A DNA stretch of 64,000 nucleotides from Agriotes lineatus (lineage: Eukaryota > Arthropoda > Insecta > Coleoptera > Elateridae). How positions within the stretch are numbered: the stretch's first letter is position 1; every line of letters starts with the position of its first letter. The stretch covers positions 171,278,015-171,342,014 of the forward strand of contig OW679195.1 of assembly GCA_940337035.1 (NCBI GenBank), given 5' to 3'. The notes under the pieces were generated by a model. That model had not been told where the DNA came from and did no database searches. It saw nothing but the letters and a program-made list of their open reading frames with translations. A program made the position numbers and the translations under genes. Of the stretch, positions 45,150 to 57,569 are shown one piece after another.

Positions 45150-47310
45150 TGCGAATGCCTAATTAGAATAGGGAATGACAAAGAGAAAGTGCACACGTAC
45201 CTTCAGCTTACATCTTCAAGACTTAAATCACGACCCCAGAGAAATTCGCAATCAAGTGCGATGGGTAATTAAGACTCAGATATATTCGATGCACCAACCA
45301 TACAAATCCGCGGAAGCGCGAGTGAGCTAGGATACTATTATTGCCCTCTAAGTCACTACAAACTAGCTTAAACTAAGGCAAAGGTTAATACGAAGTATAC
45401 ACGTGCGATTAAGTCGAAGACGTCTGCCGAAGAGAGCGAGGGGCAAAACACATCGCCGTAGGTACGCGGAGAAAGACAATTGAATGCTGCTTGTCCTAGT
45501 TATGCATGACAACGAATCGATAATCCGAGGTCGGCGCTTCAAGGACAACTAAAACCAGTTCACGATTCCAGAATTACTGCGTTCAGGCAGGGGTGCCTAA
45601 CAACTTTTATATACACAATATTTTATACACAATATTGATGTAACTCTCATAGCTAGCATAGCTAGAACGGTTTATTGTTCTTTCTTTTAAATAGTGTAAA
45701 GTTTACTATTTTTGTTATATTTGTATAGCCTATATAGCTAAAATAGCGGTTCAATATTCCTTTTTTAAGTATAGTGTTAATTTAACTTGTGTCTTTTATT
45801 TGTTGAAATAAAAAAAATCAAATATGAAAAATCAATTTCTCTTTTATTCTAAATATCTACTTAATACGATCCCATAGTAGACATTACCTACCTAAACTAT
45901 TAGTTTAGCCTTACTGTTCAATCTACAAAAATTAGTTGAGCCACCCTTAGGAAGTCTCTGGATCCGCCTATGACCTAATGTTCAGAAATTAGGGCAATAT
46001 AAGTAAAAAAGGTTGTTAACAACTTAAAACGATTACAGAGAACAAAACACTTTAGAACAGGGTGTTTATGTTTGGGTGACCCTTTGCCTTTCACAACTCT
46101 TGGGAAAACGCTCTGCAGAAATCCAGAAACACGTGTTCGTTGATAAAAAGCTTACGTGTATCTTTCACCAATCTATGGACAGCAGTGGAAGCAAACTGCA
46201 TACATAAAAGTTACATATGTACGTTACACAGTAACAACTTGAAGAGGGCAGTAAAAGTCGGTTGAACATTATAAAAAAATCAGCGCCTCGAGGGAACTTG
46301 CACAGGGGTTGCATTTAATCCTAACACTATTTAAAATCTGGTACTATTTCATACTTTATCATTTAGCAAATAAAATGGAAATGGGAATACAATTAAGTAG
46401 TGGTTACCTCCAGACATTATGCTTTGTCGACGTCAGGTTATATCTACCCAACATGATTATATGTTTAGAAAAGTTATCGCCTTGACGCGGTTGAGCAATG
46501 TTAGACTAGCTGAAGTAGATGCGGCCATCCCACGGGTTTACGGGTATAACAATCATCCTCAATGAGGAACGTAAACGGCAAGAGATAAAAAGTCGGTTAA
46601 ACGAAAAGAAATATGCAGCATCCCAAATGTACTGTGATCGATATTAAAATTGTAGAATTTTTATTTAATTGTCACATTAAATTGAAAATAAGTAAATTAT
46701 TAGTTTCCATGTTTTGCTTATAATTCGGTTCTGCTAATGCTTTCTATGTTGATTTGTGGGATCTTTATAGAGTGTCCTAAATCTCTTGCCAAGGGGTTTT
46801 GAGAAAAACCGTTTTTGAACTTTAATGTAGAATACATGTTGTTGTTGTATCTTTCGTTTGCTGGGATATCCTTCACAATGTATGAGGTTCAGCAGCCGAC
46901 GTGCTAGTTCTTTAGTCTTTAGCGCTATCCAGGGTGTACGTGTAGGCTAGCTTCTGCTACGGACGCGAATTAGCTTTAAACCCTTATATTCGGTTATGAA
47001 AAATGTTATCATAAAAGGATTAAACAAATTTCCAATTTTACCTGTTTTTTAGGTTTTCAAAGTTCTATAAGTTGTTTATATTGACTTCGTTTTCTTTTTT
47101 TTTAAATTGAAATTAAAGACAACCATGTCGCCATTCAATGAAACTATTTTTCTCTTTTCAATTGTTAAAAAAAACCTGTATCACACAGTAACACTTGGCA
47201 TTTCGATAAATCCAAAAAACAATTGAGTGACGACAAATCGGTAGAACGAAGGGCCAAAATTGTTCACCACGTTGTAAAATGAAATCGATATGAAACGCTT
47301 GTCGTAATAT
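45150..47310. other. unassigned DNA
   Basis: The minus strand at about 46740-46930 reads ELARRLLNLIHCEGYPSKRK without a stop and looks protein-like, but no family was recognised. The rest shows nothing. Confidence 0.35.
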
Positions 47311-48660
47311 CTGTTGTAACGAAGGATGGCGAATTGCGGCCCTTACCTGTTACCAGCTGGTAAATATCGGCCTAGGTTGGCTAACTAGTTGGACTATGGG
47401 AGAGGGCGCCAGTTCCTCGACGTAGACAAATCATTGGGTCGGACCTCCTCAAGGTCGGAGATAAACCCAGCAAATCAAAATAACAGCAGAACCAATAACT
47501 AGTAACAATATTTATTTCGAATTTGGTTCTATAGTGCACACATCATAAAAACTCACAAAAGACACATACCAACAATATATATACACAGATAAAACAAATC
47601 AACCCACAAAATAAATCTATCACAGTCAATACATATCACAAATAAATATCATAACCAATACATAGTTAACATCAATAAATATCACAAGTTGACCCATAGA
47701 GTAACGAATATAATTCTAGTCCAGCCAGAAGGGTGCTAGATACTTAGTAACCACCTAGATAGTGCTCAAATCTTAAACCAATTAAATAAATGCAGTAGCA
47801 TGTCTGATCACAAATACAGCGGCGGTCCCCGTGAAACGTAGGGGGGGGGGGACTAGAGTAATCTATGATCAAGAACACAAAAACTCTAAATACTGAACTA
47901 TTCTCCGTTAAGCGCAGTGCAAAACAAAGGGTGCGAATAGCGAAAGTATAAAGTAAGGCCAACGTTAAACCCCGATAGTTAGCTTAATAAATTGACTTTA
48001 CTGCACACAAAATTTAGGCGGGGCGGTACCTGCAGTTCATGAGATCTGATTAGGGATGCTAGGACCTATAAGGAATTCATAAGGCGTTATCTAAAGCTCC
48101 AAGTCACTACTTGCGGTCATTCTAAACCCTAAACTTGACTATAAATTTAGAAACGGACAGCTAGTTAAACTCGTAAATAAACCCGTCGGCGGTAGCATAG
48201 CTACAACCGCACAATACAAAAATTCTGACAGCTAAATCCCAAACTCAAAATGATGTCAAGGTTAATGCACTACACGATGTTACGTACAGTTAAAGTGATT
48301 ACTAGAGAAGCCGCAACACAAATCAAAACAATCTAAACGTGGCTGCTAAACAACCGTGTAAGTAAACCAATTAATTAAATATCTAATTACTCAAGTAAGC
48401 ACCAAAAATCGTTATACACAAAATACTAATATAGCAATTCAAAAAAAGGTCATACTTATAAGTTCAAATCAACATACAATACAGTAACTAAATCACTACA
48501 AAAACCACTCAGGTACACACGGCATTTGGGGCCGAGCTGGTGAAGACGTGGCAACGAGGTAGTTCGATGGCCTTGGAGACGGCCTCGCCACTAGCTGCTG
48601 ATGACCCTCGTCAGGTGCTACGAGGCAGCGTTCGCAGGGGGAATGGCAGCGGATCTCAAC
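47311..48660. other. less AT-rich unclassified block, possible old LTR
   Basis: It starts TGTTGTAACGAAGG and includes TGGCGCC on the minus strand near 47411, both suggestive of LTR-element boundaries. It ends with a GC-richer segment at 48530-48650. No matching second boundary or target duplication was found. An 11-G run lies at about 47841-47851. Confidence 0.25.
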
Positions 48661-49715
48661 TCTCAAAATTTTGTCTAGGATAGGAAATTAATATTAATAA
48701 TATAATAAATAAATAATAATGAAACGCCCCAGCTTAATATTTTGAACAGGCCTGCAAAGATTTTGCAAACCGTAGCAATTAGAAGTGGTCTGTAAAGAAC
48801 TTAGATCTGCAAATCCGAAATTTCTGTCACTAAATGACGTCTACAAACCAAGTATTTCGGACCAATTATAAACAAATTCATTTTTCTCCAACCACACGAA
48901 TAAGACGCCATATTGTCTAATAATTTTGTACAAAAAGTAAGTCATTTCGGGATGTTCGCCAATTACCTTGGCACCTGTACACTTTTCGATTCATATTTGC
49001 ACTAGTACAAAAATGGACGCAAGATAGGGTTTTACATGGTAAATTTTATATAAAATACAAACGCTTCGTCAATATTCGGCAATCGCCGTCGTTGTTGTTT
49101 AATTTCCCCGTATAGTGATTGTTTATTTGCGCCATGACAGTTCTACAATATAACCTACAATGTTTGATTCGCGTAAGATTGTCTTACTTGTCCCGAAATC
49201 ACGCAGTTTTTGTACTAATGAAACAAATAACTATTTATATAGAGTGTAGGATCAATGTCCGAATAGCTCGGTTCCCCTGCCTAATGATTTAGATTTAGAC
49301 AGTAAATTAAGAAAGATCAAAGATATGATTTTCAGGTTATAAAAAATTTACATGGTCATAATTGTATGATTAAATAAACTTTATTTCCTCTAAAGCACTT
49401 TTGAAGCGCCTTCGATCTAAAAAAAAAAACACTTTAAAACTAAATTTTTGTATTTCTTGTTGAGTATGAAATAATTTATATCTTGTATATTTTTCCGGTT
49501 CGTTTTCGCAAACATGGCAAATATTGTTTAAATAGTATTTTCGGGAGAATAATTAATACCAGTTGGCTAAAAAAAACGACTTATGTTTGAGGCCCAATAA
49601 CTCATGTTATAGTAGAGATACAGGTTTGACATTTTTAGAGCTAGTAAAGGAAGAATGAAAAATTATGTTCTCAATATTTAAATCATTTATTTCAAAAGAA
49701 AAAAGAAACTTTAAC
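48661..49715. other. AT-rich DNA, no gene recognised
   Basis: Nothing was recognised. Confidence 0.5.
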
Positions 49716-49719
49716 AAGC

Positions 49720-50110
49720 GTACTTATTTAGCTAGTTAAAATCTAGGTATAGAAACTACTTAAATTATTTAAAAATGTGCTATATTGGCCGTCCATTTTG
49801 CATATGCACTGCTCTTAACCTTTTCTTAAATTGAAAAATTTATTTTCTTATTAAATCTAAAGATATTTCCTCGCAAGATTATTCTATCTTTTCACGCAAG
49901 TTGTTTCAGTGTTTCAAATGGTGTTCTACACTGGAAATAAACCAGTTCTAGAAGTGCGTCCGAGCTACAGTAATCCAATGGAGCTACATCAGGTGAATTT
50001 GGTGGCCATTCATCAGCTACTAGATTTATTGTGTTCAAAACCAAACCTAAGATTCCGTGTAAAAAGCATTTTCGAAAACCAATCTTTTTAAGCATCCTGT
50101 TCCGGTATTT
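49720..50110 (-). pseudogene. Tc1/mariner-like transposase C-terminus
   Basis: On the minus strand: NTINLVADEWPPNSPDVAP, LDYCSSDALLELVYFQ and CRTPFETLKQLA, then a stop and FNKKINFSI-like residues. WPPNSPD-x-x-PLDY is the hallmark block carrying the third catalytic acidic residue of Tc1/mariner transposases, followed by the usual short tail ahead of the end. Upstream parts are unrecognisable, so only the C-terminal debris survives. Confidence 0.8.
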
Positions 50111-50637
50111 TTCAACAAACTTCTGTGAGACTTGGCATCCATATTTTACTATGTTTCTTCGACAAGGATCCCGAGATTCACTTCATTAGCTGATTTAGCA
50201 GGGGAGCTGTACGGTGCCCAACTTGGAGACGTTTTTTTATCCATCCGGTATATTTAATAGGCAATCCATAACATATGTCAACACAGCAAATACGAAAACT
50301 ATCAAAAAACTATTTGTCTTTCTAAATATGTAGTGTAAATTAATAATATTTATTTATGGTGCAAGTGTGTTATATTACAAATAATCCAGGGTAGAAGAGT
50401 TGAGCCCGAGGCCACCAGGCCGAGTGAGTTATTTGTTATAACACACGTGTGCCGTAGAAAATTTTAACCGCCAATTCAATAAATACCAAAAAGACATAAA
50501 TTTTGTATTGATAACTGTAGAAAGTCAAGTGACAAATTAATTGAGAGTGAGCTAAAGCACCAAGAGAACAAATACATTTATAAGTACAGTCGCCTGTCAT
50601 TCGCGTTTGGCAGTACTGAATTATATTGTCGGTTGCT

Positions 50638-50749
50638 CTGTCAGTGTATGTCAAATTTGAGGTTAGTAGGTTAGGTTTTGCTGGTTACGTATTTGACCGA
50701 TTGATACAAAACCTAACCGGCTAACTTAGAATTTGACATAGACTAACAG
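50638..50749. repeat. 112-bp inverted-repeat element (MITE-like)
   Basis: CTGTCAGTGTATGTCAAATT at the left and its diverged complement at the right extend inward to GGTTAGGTTTTG/CAAAACCTAACC, leaving a short loop. It has no coding capacity. Confidence 0.65.
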
Positions 50750-50759
50750 TGCTACCAAC

Positions 50760-51760
50760 AATACATTAGTGAGCGACATGATTTTTATCTTACTAGTGAG
50801 TTATACGCCACGTTATGGGTCTAAAATCCATTTAATTATAGCCTTATACATTAAGTAGGAGGTCTTGAATAAAAATATTAATATTTAAGAAAAACTAACT
50901 TTGGTAGGTTAGTAATTACATTGCAATCGCGTAAAGGGCAATGCAAATTATATACAGTCGAGTTTAGTGTTTGAACGGTTTATAAGGTTTTGAGGTCAAC
51001 ATTAATACAGTTCAGACATGTACACTTGCAGCACACATTGACATACACTTTTTTAGGTGCTAAAATTATCAACGACATTTTGAAAAGTAATATTTACTAC
51101 TTTGGATAAATAAACAAGCAAATGGAAACATTGATAATTACATAAAACATGATTAGCAATCACTTTAATTAATTAACAGAGGTTAGTAGTTGTATAGAAC
51201 GATATTGTCAGGGTTGCGTTCTGCTTGTATTCAAGTTTGTGCTTGATATGGCAAATGTAGCTAAGTTTTTGATAACTGACAGATTACTTAAGTAACGTCA
51301 GGACGCGATAATGAAATCGCTTAACTATAAAGGTGTTTCGAGGTTTTACAGAGGTTTAATGCAGCGTTTTCATTCATACCGAAATGCCAACAATCGATAA
51401 CGCAGCTAAAGGAATCATAAAGCATTGCAAGATGGTACATAATAATGCAAAGAACATATAAGAAGCAATCTGAGAATTAATGAAGACTACAAGAATGTGC
51501 TAGTGGTGTGTATCAGTGTTAAGTAAAAGTGAAAAAGTGCGATCAATTGTAAGGTTATAGTTTCCTGAATGACATTTACAAAAACAATTAAAAATTAAGA
51601 TCATTAGATGGTACATTTACCGAGAAACAATTGTAAATCATGTTGCTATGGTGACCTAGAGTGTCGTTTGTGGCACTTTTCTTGGGGAAGCCAAGCCAAA
51701 ACCTTGTTTGGTGTTTGCTTCCCCAATTTTGATAAATGTTGTTGTTAAAAGTATATAATT
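50760..51760. other. AT-rich DNA, no gene recognised
   Basis: Nothing was recognised. Confidence 0.5.
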
Positions 51761-51910
51761 TGTGCCCAGTTGTGTGTTTTTTTATTTGCCGTTGTGCGGA
51801 GGCCAGCTGTGGTGGAATTTGCAGTATTACGGAGTGCAGTTCCAGAGTAAATTGGACCTGGAGCTTTGCCTGTACTTGATCGTATTCGAAGCTAAGATTC
51901 GACAAGTTTT

Positions 51911-52198
51911 GGAGCTGAGAGAAGCAGACAGCAAGGTGCAGGGCCTAGAAAAGGCTTGGTTCGTGATCCAGAAGCAGGTAGCAACCGCTGAAATATTGCC
52001 AGGAAGCAGATACAAGCTTGGCATCCTTTCCAACCGTGGCCTGTGCGAGGTCGTCGGTCGAGCCGGGATTCAGCAAGGCTGGGAGCTACGAGAAGCACAC
52101 AGCAAAGTGTAGGACCTGGGGGAGGCTTGGTTCGTACTCCAGAGACAAGCAGGAGCAGGTGAAGCCGTTCCAGGAAGCAAATACAAGCTTGGCGTCTT
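51911..52198 (+). repeat. two-copy repeat, about 173-bp period
   Basis: A 115-bp segment starting AGCTGAGAGAAGCAGACAGC and containing GGCTTGGTTCGT and ACAAGCTTGGC recurs at about 52084 with some 80% identity by eye. The open frames across it are probably incidental. Confidence 0.65.
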
Positions 52199-53222
52199 TT
52201 TGTGGAGATCGGAAGCGAGATCAGCGAACCAGGACGAAAACCAGTCCAAGTTGCCGTCATTTTGCACTTGAAACAAATTCCAGGTTAGCCAAACGTACTT
52301 CATTACTAGAAATGCATTGTTATAATTTACCTGGGGTGAATTGTTTGATTGTTGGTTAATAAGTATTCAAAATACGCTGAATTTTCTGTGTTTCGAACAG
52401 CTTTGTTTGAGATTAATATTTTGAGGTCAACTGTCATTCGTTTTAATCGAGCATTTGCCATACAATAGTTAAATTTATCTAAAGTGTAACAACCTAACCC
52501 TGTAGGTACGAGTCTCAATTGCTAGTCGGCGCAAAAGTTTTGGTAAATTGCAAATGAATAAAATATGGAAAGCAACATACCTTTATTACAGTAAAGTATA
52601 ATTAAATAATCATAATTTAATTAGTCAGAGCGAGAGAGAGAGGCAATATAAAATTCAAATTAAGCTATGTTGTGTGTGGGTGCTCAATTTTTATTTAATT
52701 ATGAATTACAAAAATTATGATAATTAAGCACTGTCTAAGTAATAGGCAAATCATCATAATATATAACAATATTTTGAAATGCCGTGTAACGTGCACAAGT
52801 GATTCATTTTTTATAGCACGGATTCAGATACTTGGAGATATATAAAACGTTCTTTTCCACGCATGCGTACTTCTTTGCGCCACATTTTGTCTTACAAGAA
52901 CACTTTCCAAAAGCTAGGCTGTTACTAGTAAACTGACCATTGGCTATAGCGCTAAGAAAATTTCAACATGAGGAACAAATGATGCTGATATTTTTGTCAT
53001 TTAATAGCATCATCTCTACTTTCTGCGCTGCGTACCGACGCACAACCTATAGAATCCATATTATCTTTGAGGATGAAGCGTGGCAGTTCATTTTCACGCT
53101 TTTAAATTGTTGCTTCAAACAATCTAGGTTCTTTAAGATAATCTCTGAAACCTTTTTGTGTCAAGAAATTTACTGGAGGTTGGTCACTTTTCATTTCCAG
53201 TAAAAAGCTGCGTTTTCCTTGT

Positions 53223-53702
53223 TCATCTTCTTAGTTTTAATTGCTGATTCGTTGATATCCAGGACAAATTGTTCCTCGAAACGTTCGATAGGATAGTGAA
53301 ATATCCATTAAACAGCGTAAATCTAGCTTCTTGTCTTTCTCTATATAGATTTTTTTTTAAATTTTTAGACAGAAAATACGAAAATAACTGATTGGTGTAC
53401 TCGTCTGCAGCCTGCACGTCAACAGAGCAAACAAGGCGCTCGACATTAGGAAGACCGGAGTGAGATGCTCGTGACTTATCTTGTAGAATTTCAGTGTTTT
53501 CTTGTAAATTCCTAGATTTTTGGGTTTGAGAGACTAATTTCGGAGCAGTTACAAATCTAACTTCGTAAGATCTCTTTATTCCATAATATAAGCCTTTAGA
53601 ATGAGCTGTACAAATTCTGTCGCCACATTTGTGGCACTTGTGATAGTGATCTTGCGCTACTATTGGGCTGGGATCATCGTTGTTCATACAATTCCTCGTC
53701 AC
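53223..53702 (-). CDS. unrecognised 159-codon frame, possible piggyBac C-terminus
   Basis: The frame is open upstream of the first Met (an in-frame PRDQAEKEVTRNC precedes it). It contains HKCHKCGDRICTAHSKG, a C-x2-C-x4-C-x2-H cluster like the cysteine-rich tail of piggyBac transposases, although a tail would normally end soon after. Instead about 100 residues with no known similarity follow. No piggyBac catalytic domain was found upstream on this strand. It could be a gene fragment, a derived zinc-finger exon or chance. Confidence 0.3.
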   Translation of the reverse strand: MTRNCMNNDDPSPIVAQDHYHKCHKCGDRICTAHSKGLYYGIKRSYEVRFVTAPKLVSQTQKSRNLQENTEILQDKSRASHSGLPNVERLVCSVDVQAADEYTNQLFSYFLSKNLKKNLYRERQEARFTLFNGYFTILSNVSRNNLSWISTNQQLKLRR

Positions 53703-53709
53703 CTCTTTC

Positions 53710-55198
53710 TCTGCTTGGTCTCGTGGGAAATTGGCGAATGGAATAGTTATTGATTCATTAACCTGATCAGACCATTATTTGCGTTCGCCACCTTAAGCTG
53801 GCCTTTCTACTAATCTGCCTGCGATGTGTCCAAAATATTTTAAGATGCGAATGTTAACATTTTGAGAAAGCAGTTGAGGTTCTTTAATCTTTAATCTCTG
53901 CTAGTATAGATACATTAATTCTGTAGTGAGGCGTTTAGTAGCCCCGCCGTTGTGTTTAATTTTTCGCCTTTTAGACAGTTTAGCTCAGCTAATAAGAAGA
54001 CTTTGTTTTTTATACCAAGCGTGATGACGGAGAAGTCAATGCAACAATAATTCGGAAGTTGATCCTTTCTAGCTAGTAACAACTGAAAATATATACTCCA
54101 AGCTTCTACTTAAATAAAAGCCAATTTGTCCACATTTAGTGTAACACGAGTATATATTGGCTTTGAAGTGCACACATAAAACAATAAATAAATCAGGATT
54201 AAACCCACCAATAATTGCGTGGAGGTATGTAAATTCTCTGTTTTACACCTGGGGAAGGCTTCCCCGCATTGTTCGAAGAATTTACTCTTCTGTAGACGTC
54301 GTGCGCTTTAATGGGCGTCATCACCTGGTCGGCGAAGCTCATCACTTTAAACTGATAGGGCCCGCAGAACTACGATGAAACTTATTGGAACTCAAACTCT
54401 TGAAACCGGGGCGTTATTTCAGCGCCTCGCACAGATTGCACTTTATTAGGTGTTAGCACAATTCGGCAGCGCAAATGAGCGAACTGACCACTTCTAGTTT
54501 AGCATTACGAATGAATCCTGGTACACACACTAAGAGTTCCGAGGCTTATAGATGACAGAAACGCCCGCACGCTGGTGGCAGTTTAAAACTTAACTAAAGT
54601 TACTTTCAAAGACGTACAAATTGACTGTATAACGAAAGATTTTATTAATTACTGCAGTTGGGCTCAAGCGGAGCTGGATCCCGTTTCAATTGTTCTGGCA
54701 GTCCAAGGCATGCGGAATATCCTCCATTATCACATTTCCAGCGCATCAATAATTTTTCTATATACTTTAACTATGCAGGATTCTGCACTATACAGAGATA
54801 TTGGGAATGCGATTGGTTTTATAACTTCTTTTTTTTGTATTTAAGCTGATGGCGCTATCTACCCATGTTCTATGAGGATCTCTCACTGCTCGCCTAGTCG
54901 TTCCACACATTCGCTGCATTTTGGGTGTACTCCCTACCTCATTTGTTTTTGCTCTTAAGCATATACAGAGTGCTCCGTAATATGTGAAGGCATTTGGATC
55001 GATTTGGATAACTCTATATGGATATATAAGTAATTTAGATGAAACTGGCTGTTATTTATCCCTGAACTCTTAGTGGATGAAACGTGGGCAAGAGAGATGT
55101 GCACATGAATTTGGTGACTGAATAGAGAATTGAATATTATTCTCTAGATTACCTAGGAAGGGAGTAGAATAAATAAAAATCCTTACGTATCCTCCTAC
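53710..55198. other. unassigned DNA
   Basis: Nothing was recognised; the short open frame at 54157-54378 has no family resemblance. Confidence 0.45.
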
Positions 55199-55202
55199 AG
55201 TT

Positions 55203-56027
55203 TGTTACGTTTAGATTGCGCTTCTACAATTTTTGCAGTTCTCCACACTTGAGCGCATCGATCTTGACCGGTTTGAATGGGACACGTGCAATTCCAACCC
55301 TCGAATGCTTGGCGGCCTATCGCTCCCATCGTCTGGGCCAGTTGCGTGAGCTTCCGTAGCGGGCAGAAAGCTCAACAAGGAAACTAGAAACAATGGTTTT
55401 GTGTTCCTTTTTAAGTTAAGATATTGAATGCTGCGAACAGTAATTCGGTGCAGAGCCTTCACCCGTATTGCTACCGGATTCAGTCAGAATTTCGGACTCC
55501 GACCGCTATGTACAATTCGCTTCACGAGCTGCGTACCTGAATGATGATTTTCCTACCACGAAGCCGATGTGATCGCCACCGCATTTGTTTTTAAACTGTT
55601 GTAGTTTATATTTGTTACTCCGTTTAACTTGTTTTGTAAGCTATGGTATTTGTTGAGGTGCACCTTAAATTGTCCAATAATTACCTGAAATTTGTACTAA
55701 TAATTACCTGAAATTTGTACTAAATGTCGTTCTAATTTGTGATTATTACTGTGATATTAGCATTTTGGTGTTATTATTTGTTACTGCTACTTGTGCTCGT
55801 TTTGAGCTTTTTTTTCAGGAAATTATATGCTACTTGAGTTTACGAATTCTCAGTTGAATGCCTGGTTATGCTTGTCGTTAAATGGTAAATATTCGGTTTT
55901 TAACCATTTGTTAGTACTTAGCAAGCTGCACGCTATCTTTCTGGCCTAGCCCGCCGGCAATTGTATCCAAGTAGTCGTAAAATTTTTGTTTGAGAAAATT
56001 AGCCGACGAATCTATTTGATGCTAACA
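55203..56027 (+). repeat. solo LTR, copy 3 of the LTR-like family
   Basis: It begins TGTTACGTTTAGA and ends GCTAACA, with AGTT on both sides (55199-55202, 56028-56031). TG...CA ends and a 4-bp duplication fit a Gypsy-type solo LTR formed by recombination. It aligns with copy 1 across ATTCGCTTCACGAGC and GAGGTGCACCTTAAATT, and with copy 2 through GTTTACGAATTCTC and GCCGGCAATT to the end. A 20-bp tandem duplication (TAATTACCTGAAATTTGTAC) is internal. Confidence 0.82.
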
Positions 56028-56031
56028 AGTT

Positions 56032-56685
56032 GTTATATGATTCTATAGTTATTAAATAACTTATTTCGTAGAATAACTAGATGTTCTATACAATAACGGT
56101 TTGTAGACTTAACTAGGAACTAACTTAGAAAGAGTCAATGTAAAACTTCTCATGTGGAAATAGAGCATTTTCAAAAACGAACCTTTAAGCATCCTCAATC
56201 TATTGTACGAATTTAAATCAATAAAAATGTTCTGGCTTCTTTAAAAGAAAGTTTTTATTTAAAATTCAGTTGATAATAAATCTATATTATTATTTTTCTA
56301 ACTTCTAACTAATCTTTTCCTAAGAAATATGGATAGATTGGATAGCCTACTGTATTAAATGCATGTAAAATAGGACATTTTTATGTTCACCTCCTCATTA
56401 ATATTGTTAGTAATTCAAGATTTTAATTTAAAAAGAATATATATATTCCTTTAAAACGCTGTAAAATCACTGTATTATTTTTGTTAACACCCAGAAGGAT
56501 GCCAATAGAATTTATAAATTAATTAGCGATATTAACGATCGATGCAAGACGATGGTGTTATGGATACAAAATTTTGATTGAATTCATATCCATTTGCAAA
56601 TAGCACATTTCCCTTGGGAATGGCAACACCCTGTTGCTGTTTATTAATTAAAGTAATGTTTATTTAGTTTACTAAATGTGGGTCA
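56032..56685. other. AT-rich DNA, no gene recognised
   Basis: Nothing was recognised. Confidence 0.5.
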
Positions 56686-56704
56686 GTCTGTTTAGTCGTC
56701 TCTT

Positions 56705-56740
56705 TATAAAAAGCCTGGAAGCTGTGTTAATCTCATTGAC
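56705..56740 (+). promoter_or_regulatory. candidate host core promoter (TATA plus initiator)
   Basis: TATAAAA (56705-56711) is followed 30 bp later by CTCATTG with the initiator A at 56735, matching the arthropod initiator TCA-x-T and the canonical TATA-to-start distance. A candidate spliced exon lies 250 bp downstream in the same orientation. The TATA-to-start segment also folds as GCCTGGAA...TTCCAGGC. Confidence 0.4.
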
Positions 56741-56981
56741 TAGCTTTTCCAGGCACAAAGTATCCAAAGTGATTGGTTTTTGGTAATTCTATGTGTTTAA
56801 TAGTTTCGATGAGTAATTTGGAGTGTAAAGTATAATTATGTTGTAAAGTGCTATAATTTCTTGTGGTTATGTTGCGTGTTATAGGTCTTAATAAATGTAT
56901 AGCTTGACTTTAGAAAATACAAATTACTAACTCAAGCGTAGCTAATAGATGAAAATACTGAAATAATGTTTCTGTCTGCAG

Positions 56982-57089
56982 TAGTTACAATCCACAACGT
57001 GCGATGCCATGGGCACAATTCCAAAAACCAGAGATGAATCGTGGTTGGGATTCGCAGAGAAAACCAGGGATACACCGTGTACCGACATG
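56982..57089 (+). CDS. candidate host-gene exon
   Basis: A 108-bp segment, less AT-rich than its flanks, lies between a plausible acceptor (TTTCTGTCTGCAG, ending 56981) and donor (ATG|GTGAGC at 57089/57090). Two frames are open. One starts at ATG 57009 (MGTIPKTRDESWLGF..., 27 codons to the donor, phase 0) and has an in-frame stop just upstream, as expected of a first coding exon. The other is open from the acceptor and could be an internal exon (SYNPQRAMPWAQFQKPE...). Neither was recognised. Which frame is used depends on the next exon, which I could not find. Confidence 0.35.
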
Positions 57090-57373
57090 GTGAGCAATTT
57101 TAAAATATCATATTAGCGCAGTATTGTCGATCGATGCTAAAAATAAACAACTTGCACGACACATCAATTTTTGTATTCATTATTCAGTACCTAGAACGTC
57201 AGATTATGCATAATTTTTTTCACTTCATCGACGAATATCGATCAAGTCCGTGTAAATATTTTTAAATTGTTGTCTCTAGGCGGTTTCAAGCGCATGCAGG
57301 ACTTCAAATAAAATTTATTCGCGACAGACCTCCCATAAAGGGGCAAAAACTAGCTGCTTACTAGAGCGAAGAG

Positions 57374-57504
57374 TTAACCGTTCAGCCCTGGAAAACTCCG
57401 AGCAAACAAATACATCATTAAGGCAAAAACAACAGCAACGAGCAATCCAGACATTAATTTTCGATCAAACAACAATCTTAAGAAGATTTCGCTTCCGAAC
57501 GCAC
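57374..57504 (-). CDS. candidate terminal exon or smORF with a membrane helix
   Basis: On the minus strand an ATG at 57454 opens a 26-codon frame, MSGLLVAVVFALMMYLFARS plus six residues, mostly one hydrophobic helix. The frame is also open upstream (AFGSEIFLRLLFDRK) back to a possible splice acceptor at 57505 (...CATCGACAG). The stop is followed about 55 bp later by AATAAA on the same strand (57314-57319). It may be the tail-anchoring last exon of a longer gene or a small membrane peptide. Not recognised; chance is possible. Confidence 0.3.
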
Positions 57505-57569
57505 TGTCGATGTAATGGTGCGGGAATGCCGTAAATTGCGAGAAATGGTGAAGTGAATGGCTCGACAAT

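Noticed and set aside
47311..48660. A full LTR or minus-strand LTR retrotransposon start.
   Set aside because: Only one suggestive boundary; no second boundary, duplication or coding region was found, so it is kept as an unclassified block.
55211..55462. 83-codon minus-strand open frame.
   Set aside because: It falls inside the solo LTR and has no recognisable domain.
56711..56754. microRNA precursor hairpin (GCCTGGAA...TTCCAGGC).
   Set aside because: The stem is short and poorly paired beyond 8-12 bp and overlaps the candidate promoter; there is no small-RNA evidence.
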